Assembly: GCA_016283605.1 (NCBI GenBank)
Contig: JAEENF010000121.1
Coordinates: forward strand, 1-9,864
Length of the DNA: 9,864 nt
Direction of reading: 5' to 3'
DNA from: Prevotella sp.
GTDB lineage: Bacteria > Bacteroidota > Bacteroidia > Bacteroidales > Bacteroidaceae
Shown: positions 1 through 5,793 of the stretch, piece after piece
Numbering within the stretch: the first letter of the stretch is position 1
Layout: each line of letters starts with the position of its first letter
Position numbers and translations under genes: made by a program
Notes under the pieces: model-generated
What the model saw: the letters and a program-made list of their open reading frames with translations, nothing else
Told to the model about the DNA's origin: nothing
The model's database searches: none

Positions 1-833
1 TACATTCCGCTCTTGCCTTCCACCATTTGCCGTCCTACGTAGTCGTCGAGCGTGTCTGTAGTGGTCTTAGCCAACTCGAAATAGTTCTCCTTCAACACAT
101 AGTCATTGTCAGGGTGAGCGATAAAGGTACCCTCGTCGTCGATGATAAAATTGTAGGAGATCTGTCGCAAGCCTCGCTCCTTCCACATTTCCGCATCGTC
201 ATCATACACACTGATACTGCGTGGATGTGTGCCAGAGATGAAGTCAAGCTTCAGGTCAGCCCCTAAGATGGCCACCGTCTTACCCTGTTTATTGTGGATA
301 GGAATCATATAAGCCGTCAACGGCGTTACAGAGTCAGTACCATCGAAGAACGGTTCCGACCAATAGGCAGAATCAGCCGCCAAGGCCTCCAAAAACCATT
401 TGGCCTTCAAGTAGTCCTGGTGTGCATCCCCGAGGATACGGGTTTCCACATCACCACTGTCCGGACGTACGGCATACGGACAAAACCAATGTCCCTTCTG
501 GGGGAAATAGTTATCCACGAAACTCAGACCACAACTGCGAATAAGCGTATTGGTCTCCACGATACTACGCATAATGTCGCATAGCTTGTTGGGGTCATTC
601 AGATGGTCTTGTATCTCATCCACCCGGTTCATCGTGCTCGACTGTACGTCAGTCAACACCCGACAAACGCTCTGGTTCGAGGCCGTCAGGTAGCTCTGAT
701 AGATCTTGGTCTCCTCCTCCTTGATCATGTTGTGTGCCAACACGTAAATGAAATAGGTGGCCAGTCCCATCACGATGAGCTGGGCAATCCCTATCCTCCG
801 CATCAGTCTCCTTCCAAACGACCGTATCTTCAC
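1..833 (-). CDS. Membrane-anchored dCache-type sensor protein, 3' end beyond the window
   Basis: The frame is open from a GTG at 833-831 to the window edge and gives 277 residues. Residues about 10-33 form one hydrophobic membrane segment after a basic N-terminus (RRLMRR). The rest looks like an extracytoplasmic double-Cache (PDC) ligand-binding domain. Family-like signatures are WSEPFFDG at 158-165, the strand pair around residues 178-196 ending GADLKL, and NFIIDDEGTFIAHPD at 228-242. Such domains usually feed a cytoplasmic output module. In Bacteroidales relatives, as I recall them, this is often a SpoIIE/PP2C phosphatase or a histidine kinase, but that part lies outside the window and the output is unknown. 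I prefer the GTG because AGGAGG lies 8 nt upstream and because the residues after it (KIRSF) align with the start of the preceding small ORF. An ATG at 803-801 (MRRIG) is the alternative. It follows infB and the 44-residue ORF closely enough to be cotranscribed. Confidence 0.8.
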   Translation of the reverse strand, partial: MKIRSFGRRLMRRIGIAQLIVMGLATYFIYVLAHNMIKEEETKIYQSYLTASNQSVCRVLTDVQSSTMNRVDEIQDHLNDPNKLCDIMRSIVETNTLIRSCGLSFVDNYFPQKGHWFCPYAVRPDSGDVETRILGDAHQDYLKAKWFLEALAADSAYWSEPFFDGTDSVTPLTAYMIPIHNKQGKTVAILGADLKLDFISGTHPRSISVYDDDAEMWKERGLRQISYNFIIDDEGTFIAHPDNDYVLKENYFELAKTTTDTLDDYVGRQMVEGKSGM

Positions 834-836
834 TTT

Positions 837-971
837 TCACACCTCCTCTACGACAAAGATAGAGCCGAGTGCGAAAAGCCAAAAGGCGGTTAGGCCCATG
901 ATGATCAACAACACGAGCACTATCCTCCTTGTCAGCCTATCGGCAAAACTCCGTACTTTGCCCTTCGTCAT
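837..971 (-). CDS. 44-residue single-span membrane ORF, paralogous to the next gene's N-terminus; possible gene remnant
   Basis: The ATG at 971-969 lies 2 nt after the infB stop codon. The ORF ends at TGA 839-837, 3 nt before the GTG of the sensor gene and in the same reading frame. The product has a basic N-terminus (RLTRR) and one hydrophobic segment at about residues 17-40. Residues 5-44 align without gaps to residues 2-41 of the sensor protein with 17 identities in 40, including RSF, RL.RRI, MGL and a final EE. The offset between the two copies is 43 codons (129 nt). It may be the remnant of a tandem sensor paralogue, an old in-frame duplication, or a real small membrane protein coupled to its neighbours. 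The tight spacing favours translation. The lack of any domain other than the membrane anchor favours a remnant. Confidence 0.5.
   Translation of the reverse strand: MTKGKVRSFADRLTRRIVLVLLIIMGLTAFWLFALGSIFVVEEV
842..847 (-). promoter_or_regulatory. Shine-Dalgarno-like AGGAGG deciding the sensor gene start
   Basis: AGGAGG on the minus strand sits 8 nt before the GTG at 833. It lies inside the last codons of the 44-residue ORF, so ribosomes finishing that ORF would stop next to it. Strong Shine-Dalgarno motifs are uncommon in Bacteroidetes, which makes this one informative for start choice. Confidence 0.45.
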
Positions 972-973
972 GC

Positions 974-3850
974 TTACAGCTTCTGCTCTACCTCGATCTC
1001 CGTGAAGGTCTCGATGATATCACCCACCTGGATGTCGTTGAAGTTCACCAGTGAGATACCGCACTCCAGACCCGTTGCCACTTCCTTGGCATCGTCCTTA
1101 TAGCGCTTCAGGGCATCGATCGGAGCCGTGTGGATGACGATACCGTCACGGATCACACGGGCCTTATCCTTGTTGTGTACTTTACCATCGGTCACCAGAC
1201 CACCGGCCACAGTACCCACCTTGGAGATCTTGAACACCTGCTTCACCTCAATCTCACCAGAGATGACTTCCTTCTTCACCTTGTCAAGCATACCCTGCAT
1301 GGTCTGCTTCACATCGTCGATGGCATCATAGATGATCGAGTAGGTATTGATCTCAACACCCTCGCGCTCAGCCGCACGACGGGCATCGGCAGAAGGACGC
1401 ACCTGGAAACCGATGATGATCGCCTCGGAAGCCGAAGCCAGCATCACGTCGTTCTCTGAGATCTGACCCACAGCCTTCGAGATGACGTTCACCTGAACCT
1501 TCTCTGTCGAGAGCTTGATGAACGAGTCAGAGAGCGCCTCGATAGAACCGTCGGTATCACCCTTCACGATGATGTTCAACTCATGGAACTCACCCAGAGC
1601 GATACGATGTGACAACTCGTCGAGTCCGAGTTTCGTCGTGGTACGCAGACTCTGTTCACGCTGCAACTGAGTACGCTTGTTGGTGATATCACGGGCTTCC
1701 TGTTCTGTTTCCATCACATGGAACGAGTCACCAGCGGTAGGCGCACCGTTCAGACCCAGAATGATAGCCGGCTCTGCAGGTCCTGCCTCCTCAATACGCT
1801 GATTACGCTCATTGAACATCGCCTTGATACGTCCGTAGCTTGTTCCTGCCACCACGATATCACCGATCTTCAACGTACCGTTCGACACGAGCACCGTGGA
1901 CACATAGCCACGGCCCTTATCCAGTGAACTCTCGATGATCGAACCCGTAGCCTTACGGTTAGGATTAGCCTTCAGGTCGAGCATCTCGGCCTCCAGCAGC
2001 ACCTTCTCCAGCAACTCGTCGACACCGATACCCTTCTTCGCCGAGATCTCCTGACACTGGTACTTACCGCCCCACTCTTCCACGAGCAGGTTCATGTTGG
2101 CCAGGTCCTCACGGATCTTATCGGGGTTGGCACCGGGTTTATCAATCTTGTTGATGGCAAACACCATCGGCACGTTAGCGGCCTGGGCATGTGCGATAGC
2201 CTCCTTGGTGGTAGGCATCACCGAGTCGTCGGCAGCGATGATGATGATGGCGATATCCGTCACCTGGGCACCACGGGCACGCATGGCGGTAAAGGCCTCG
2301 TGACCTGGGGTGTCGAGGAAGGTAATCTGTCGACCGTCCTTCAGCTCCACGTTATAGGCACCGATGTGCTGCGTGATACCACCGGCCTCACCGGCAATCA
2401 CGTTCGTGTTGCGGATGAAGTCAAGCAACGATGTCTTACCATGGTCTACATGTCCCATCACCGTGACGATAGGTGCACGAGAGATCAGATCGCTCTCGTC
2501 ATCCTCCTCCTCTGTGATGGCATTCTGTACCTCAGCACTCACGTATTCTGTGGTGAAACCGAACTCCTCGGCCACGATATTGATGGTCTCAGCATCCAGA
2601 CGCTGGTTGATAGACACCATGATACCGATGCTCATACAGGTACCGATGACCTGGTTCACGCCGACGTTCATCATCGTGGCGAGTTCCGACACCGTCACGA
2701 ACTCCGTCAGTTTCAGTACGGTGCTCTGTGCTGCCTCTGCTGCCATCTCCTCGCTCATACGCTCCTGGACGGCATCACGCTTTTCACGACGGTACTTGGC
2801 ACCCTTCTTATTCTGGTTCTTCGATGTCAGACGGGCCAGCGTCTCCTTCACCTGACGTGCTACTGCCTCGTCATCCACCTCCAACGTTCTCTGCGGACGG
2901 TTCTTCTTGTTCTTCTTACCGCCCTGCTGGTTACCGCTGTCCTGGAAGTTCTGGTTACCACCTTTGTTCTTGTTATTCTTATTCTTCTGGTTCTTGTCCT
3001 GGTTGGCTGCGGCCTCGATGTCCACGCGTTCCTTACCACCTTTGATACGTTCACGCTTCTTCTTCTCGCCGTTAGCGCCACCATGCATCTGAGCCTGTTT
3101 CTCCTCACGTTCCTTACGACGCTCCTCCTTGGATTTCTTCTTCGGACGCGTGCTCTGGTTCAGTGAGTCGAGGTCGATCTTACCCACCACGTTCAGGTTG
3201 GGCACGGCCTTTTGCTCGGTCTTCAACTTGAACACCTCGGGTTCCTTCTCAGGCTCGGGCTGAGCAGCCTCAACCTGCTGAGGTTCCGGCGTTTCCGCTT
3301 TGGTCTCAGCGACAGGCTCCGGCTTTGCCTCCACAACGGGTTTCGGCTCTTCCTTCACCTCGACCTTCACCGCCTCCTGAGGCTTTGTCTCAGGTTTGGC
3401 TTTCACCTCCGGCTTCGGCGTTTCTGCCTCCACAGGTTTCACTGGTGCCTCCACAACAGGTGCTGTTGCGGGCTTTTCTTCCTTCTTGGGTTCTGCAGCA
3501 GGCTTCTCCTGTACCTTTTTCTTACCGTTGAGACTATCCAGATCAATCTTACCCAGCGGTGTGAAGGTCTGACGGGGTTCTTCCGTCACCGGTGTCTCCA
3601 CTTTCGTCTCCTTGGGTTTCGGTTTCTCCTTCTTCTCCTTCTTGGGGAAGATCATGCCGGCTTGGGTCTTGACGTCCTTGTCGCGCTTGAACTCCTTCAC
3701 GAGGGCTGCATACTGCTCATCACTGATCTTGGTATTCACGTTGGCATCGTCCTTGATCTCACCAAGACTCTTTTTGTTCTTGAGATAATCAATAGCCGTC
3801 TGAAGACCTATGTTCAGTTCTGTTAATACTTTATTTAATCTAACACCCAT
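974..3850 (-). CDS. infB: Translation initiation factor IF-2
   Basis: This is the cytoplasmic GTPase that brings initiator fMet-tRNA to the 30S subunit and promotes 70S joining. The 958 residues are complete and fit the long IF-2 form of Bacteroidetes. Residues 1-55 form a small IF2_N-like domain. Residues about 65-350 are a charged, disordered linker rich in K, E, P and A, with a later N/G/K-rich part. A second IF2_N domain lies at about 385-435. The GTPase motifs are all present: G1 GHVDHGKT at 466-473, G2 GGITQHIG at 490-497, G3 DTPGH at 513-517, G4 NKID at 567-570 and G5 SAK at 603-605. The beta-barrel, domain 3 and C-terminal tRNA-binding domains follow to residue 958. The linker holds GKIDLDSLN twice (100-108 and 223-231). 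It follows nusA by 36 nt, as expected for the rimP-nusA-infB operon. Confidence 0.98.
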   Translation of the reverse strand: MGVRLNKVLTELNIGLQTAIDYLKNKKSLGEIKDDANVNTKISDEQYAALVKEFKRDKDVKTQAGMIFPKKEKKEKPKPKETKVETPVTEEPRQTFTPLGKIDLDSLNGKKKVQEKPAAEPKKEEKPATAPVVEAPVKPVEAETPKPEVKAKPETKPQEAVKVEVKEEPKPVVEAKPEPVAETKAETPEPQQVEAAQPEPEKEPEVFKLKTEQKAVPNLNVVGKIDLDSLNQSTRPKKKSKEERRKEREEKQAQMHGGANGEKKKRERIKGGKERVDIEAAANQDKNQKNKNNKNKGGNQNFQDSGNQQGGKKNKKNRPQRTLEVDDEAVARQVKETLARLTSKNQNKKGAKYRREKRDAVQERMSEEMAAEAAQSTVLKLTEFVTVSELATMMNVGVNQVIGTCMSIGIMVSINQRLDAETINIVAEEFGFTTEYVSAEVQNAITEEEDDESDLISRAPIVTVMGHVDHGKTSLLDFIRNTNVIAGEAGGITQHIGAYNVELKDGRQITFLDTPGHEAFTAMRARGAQVTDIAIIIIAADDSVMPTTKEAIAHAQAANVPMVFAINKIDKPGANPDKIREDLANMNLLVEEWGGKYQCQEISAKKGIGVDELLEKVLLEAEMLDLKANPNRKATGSIIESSLDKGRGYVSTVLVSNGTLKIGDIVVAGTSYGRIKAMFNERNQRIEEAGPAEPAIILGLNGAPTAGDSFHVMETEQEARDITNKRTQLQREQSLRTTTKLGLDELSHRIALGEFHELNIIVKGDTDGSIEALSDSFIKLSTEKVQVNVISKAVGQISENDVMLASASEAIIIGFQVRPSADARRAAEREGVEINTYSIIYDAIDDVKQTMQGMLDKVKKEVISGEIEVKQVFKISKVGTVAGGLVTDGKVHNKDKARVIRDGIVIHTAPIDALKRYKDDAKEVATGLECGISLVNFNDIQVGDIIETFTEIEVEQKL

Positions 3851-3853
3851 TCT

Positions 3854-3888
3854 CTAACTTCTTAACTTCTTTAATTTCTTAACTTCTT
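3854..3888 (-). repeat. Tandem TTAACTTCTT-like repeats in the nusA-infB gap
   Basis: The plus strand has four overlapping copies of (C/T)TAA(C/T)TTCTT, starting at 3854, 3862, 3871 and 3879 (period 8-9 nt). They fill the whole nusA-infB spacer and run into the nusA stop codon. On the transcript they give a purine-rich AAGAAGTTAAGAA tract just before the infB ATG. Such A-rich leaders can aid initiation in Bacteroidetes, which rarely use Shine-Dalgarno pairing. No other function can be read from the sequence. Confidence 0.6.
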
Positions 3889-5146
3889 ATTCAAACTCAG
3901 CCTTCAGCACCTCAATCAGATGATCCACGGTCTCTTCCTCTAGGTCGGCCTTCTCGAGCAGCATCTCACGGGGCGCATTGAGTACAGCCTTGGCGGTATC
4001 CAGACCGATAGCCTTGATGGCATCGATCACCCACTGGTCGATCTCGTCGGCAAACTCATCCAGATAGATATCCTCGTCGGCCTCACTTTCGCTCACCACA
4101 CGGAAGACGTCGATGGTATACTCCGTCAGCATCGAAGCCAACTTGATATTCAGACCACCACGTCCGATAGCCAGACTGACCTCCTCAGGCTGCAGATAGA
4201 CCTCAGCCTTGTGGTTCTCCTGGTCGATGGTGATACTGGTGATCTTCGCAGGACTCAGGGCGCGGCTGATAAACAGCTGCACGTTCGAAGAGTAGTTGAT
4301 CACGTCGATATTCTCATTGCAGAGTTCACGGACGATACCGTGTACACGGCTACCCTTCACACCCACACAGGCGCCTACGGGGTCGATACGCTCGTCGTAG
4401 CTTTCCACAGCCACCTTCGCGCGGTCACCCGGCATACGGGCCACCTTCTTGATGGTGATCAGACCGTCGTTGATCTCAGGCACCTCAGCCTCCAACAGAC
4501 GCTCCAGGAATATCGGAGAAGTACGGCTCAGGATAATTCTCGGATTGTTGTTCTCGTTCTGCACCTCCTTCACGATGGCGCGGACGGTCTCACCCTTGTG
4601 GTAGTTGTCGTTGGGGATCTGTTCACCCTTCGGCAGATGGAGCTCATTACCCTCATCGTCGATGAGCAGCACCTCCCGCTTCCAGATCTGGTAGACCTCA
4701 CCGCTGACCACCTGACCCACACGGTCCTTGTACTTCTGATACAGCGAGTCGTGCTCCAGCTCGAGGATCTTCGAAGCCAGTGTCTGACGCAGGTTCAGGA
4801 TGGCACGACGACCGAACTTCTGGAAGTTCACCTCCTCTGATACCTCCTCACCGATCTCATAGTCAGGCTCAATCTTCTGGGCCTCGCTGAGGGCGATTTC
4901 CTTGTTCTCATCCTCCACCTCACCGTCGGCGACCACCACACGGTTACGGTGAATCTCAAAGTCACCCTTGTCGGGGTTTACAATCACGTCAAAATTCTCA
5001 TCCGAGCCGTAGATCTTGGCGATGACGTTACGGAAGCTTTCCTCCAGCACGCTCACCAACGTTGTACGGTCGATGTTCTTTGTTTCTTTAAATTCCTGAA
5101 AGGTCTCAATCATTGAGGGGCCTTTCGCATCTCTACTTGTTGCCAT
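3887..5146 (-). CDS. nusA: Transcription termination/antitermination factor NusA
   Basis: NusA binds elongating RNA polymerase and controls pausing, intrinsic termination and antitermination. The 419-residue product is complete. Residues about 12-135 form the polymerase-binding N-terminal domain. An S1 RNA-binding domain lies at about 138-208. KH1 follows, with its GxxG loop in GVKGSR at 262-267, and then KH2 with IGRGGLN at 327-333. A short acidic helical C-terminus (about 355-419) ends in LKAEFE. It lacks the two long AR repeats of the E. coli protein, which is normal for this phylum. The Met at 5146 is taken as the start. Met12 (MIETFQEFK, at 5113) begins the strongly conserved part and is the alternative. 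The ATG has no Shine-Dalgarno sequence, only an A/T-rich leader. It begins 15 nt after rimP ends and is probably cotranscribed with it. Confidence 0.97.
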   Translation of the reverse strand: MATSRDAKGPSMIETFQEFKETKNIDRTTLVSVLEESFRNVIAKIYGSDENFDVIVNPDKGDFEIHRNRVVVADGEVEDENKEIALSEAQKIEPDYEIGEEVSEEVNFQKFGRRAILNLRQTLASKILELEHDSLYQKYKDRVGQVVSGEVYQIWKREVLLIDDEGNELHLPKGEQIPNDNYHKGETVRAIVKEVQNENNNPRIILSRTSPIFLERLLEAEVPEINDGLITIKKVARMPGDRAKVAVESYDERIDPVGACVGVKGSRVHGIVRELCNENIDVINYSSNVQLFISRALSPAKITSITIDQENHKAEVYLQPEEVSLAIGRGGLNIKLASMLTEYTIDVFRVVSESEADEDIYLDEFADEIDQWVIDAIKAIGLDTAKAVLNAPREMLLEKADLEEETVDHLIEVLKAEFE

Positions 5147-5161
5147 TATATTTATTTTTGA

Positions 5162-5629
5162 TTATTTAAACGCCAGTACGTATTTGGCATACTTCACGCT
5201 GTCCATCGAGAATGTCTTGTCGACATCTGCGATGACGGGGCGCTTCTTGCCCTCAACGGTTTGTTTCTCTTTCACGGTCAGCACGAACTCCCGTCCGTTG
5301 ACCTCCTTCAGGATGCCCTGCACCTTCTTGCCCTCGCCGTCGAGCACCTCCAGTTCATCACCGATATGGTTGATGTACTGCTGCTCCACCTTGAAAGGCT
5401 GTCCGATGCCGGCACTGCCTACCTCCAGCTCGTAGTCGCCCAGCTCGTCGCCAAGTTTCTCCTGCAGAAAGCGGCTCAATTCGGCACAGTCCTCAATCCA
5501 CACACCGTCAGCGTGGTCGATCTCGATCACGATTCTGTCGTCTGCACCAAACATAATGTCTACCAGGAAGTAGTCGTTGCCCTGCAACCACTCTTCCACC
5601 AAAGTCTTTACTGTTTCCTTATTAATCAT
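5162..5629 (-). CDS. rimP: Ribosome maturation factor RimP
   Basis: RimP binds the 30S subunit during late assembly and is needed for efficient maturation of its head region. The product has 155 residues, the usual family length. Residues about 1-80 form the alpha/beta N-terminal domain with the family signatures DDCAELSRFLQ and DYELEVGSAGIGQPF (ending near residue 79). Residues about 84-155 form the SH3-like C-terminal domain. It is the first gene of the rimP-nusA-infB group, the order conserved across most bacteria. The start ATG at 5629-5627 overlaps the stop of a possible 17-codon leader ORF as ATGA. No good Shine-Dalgarno sequence is seen. A promoter core at 5702-5695 and a terminator-like hairpin at 5677-5651 precede it, so leader control of the whole operon is possible. 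Confidence 0.95.
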   Translation of the reverse strand: MINKETVKTLVEEWLQGNDYFLVDIMFGADDRIVIEIDHADGVWIEDCAELSRFLQEKLGDELGDYELEVGSAGIGQPFKVEQQYINHIGDELEVLDGEGKKVQGILKEVNGREFVLTVKEKQTVEGKKRPVIADVDKTFSMDSVKYAKYVLAFK

Positions 5630-5679
5630 CGAATTACATGTATTATAATGAAAAAGAGAGGCCCTTGCGGGTCTCTCAT
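5626..5679 (-). CDS. Possible 17-codon leader ORF of rimP
   Basis: The ATG at 5679-5677 opens a frame encoding MRDPQGPLFFIIIHVIR. It ends at TGA 5628-5626, and the A of its last sense codon plus the TG of the stop form the rimP ATG (ATGA overlap). The first eight codons make up the whole hairpin at 5677-5656 and the next two codons are its T-run, so translation would disrupt a terminator fold. The predicted transcript start is only about 9 nt upstream, so the message would be nearly leaderless. No convincing Shine-Dalgarno sequence is seen (GTGG only). It could be a chance frame. The case rests on position, not on protein similarity. Confidence 0.3.
   Translation of the reverse strand: MRDPQGPLFFIIIHVIR
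5651..5677 (-). terminator. GNRA-capped hairpin plus T5 in the rimP leader (terminator or attenuator)
   Basis: On the minus strand GAGAGACCC, loop GCAA and GGGCCTCTC form a 9-bp stem with one G-T pair, followed directly by TTTTT. The loop fits a GNRA tetraloop closed by C-G. It lies about 10 nt downstream of the predicted start of the rimP transcript and 22 nt upstream of the rimP ATG. It could therefore attenuate the rimP-nusA-infB operon, or end read-through from the S41 protease gene. The sequence alone cannot decide between these. Confidence 0.65.
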
Positions 5680-5694
5680 TCCACTGAACGGGTG

Positions 5695-5702
5695 CAAAGG
5701 TA
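5695..5702 (-). promoter_or_regulatory. Bacteroidetes-type -7 element (TACCTTTG) for rimP-nusA-infB
   Basis: TACCTTTG on the minus strand matches the Bacteroidetes -7 consensus TAnnTTTG. It lies in a 17-nt block (5689-5705) identical to the block at the tRNA-Asn promoter. The predicted start of transcription is near 5688. No TTTG box is found 19-21 nt upstream, where the heptamer repeat lies instead. The promoter may thus depend on its extended core, or be weak. Confidence 0.6.
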
Positions 5703-5711
5703 CGAAAAAAT

Positions 5712-5754
5712 AGTGAATAGTGAAGAGTGAAGCGTGAAGAATTTGCTTCCGCCC
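5712..5754 (+). repeat. Dispersed heptamer repeat element, copy A
   Basis: Four tandem heptamers of the form (A/C)GTGAA(T/G) at 5712-5739 are followed by the 15-nt tail AATTTGCTTCCGCCC at 5740-5754. The same arrangement occurs at 8372-8330 on the opposite strand, with 37 of 43 positions identical. An 8-bp inverted repeat, AGCGTGAA at 5731-5738 and TTCACGCT at 5773-5780, spans the tail of this copy. The element lies between the S41 gene end and the rimP promoter. Confidence 0.7.
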
Positions 5755-5793
5755 TTCAATATTTAACCTTTTTTCACGCTATTGCACGGTATC

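Noticed and set aside
649..882. Minus-strand frame of 77 codons overlapping the sensor start
   Set aside because: It is out of frame with the sensor, whose dCache signatures continue across this region, and its product is Arg/Asp-rich with no membrane segment.
2189..3166. 325-codon plus-strand frame rich in Leu, Thr and His
   Set aside because: It is antisense to the infB GTPase and linker region. The repetitive composition mirrors the Lys/Glu/Asn-rich linker codons.
5712..5739. Tandem repeats as a CRISPR array
   Set aside because: The units are only 7 nt with no spacers, and no cas gene is nearby.
5731..5780. Inverted repeat AGCGTGAA/TTCACGCT as the S41 gene terminator
   Set aside because: The loop would be 34 nt and the T-run on the minus strand lies over 20 nt beyond the stem, so an intrinsic terminator is not supported.
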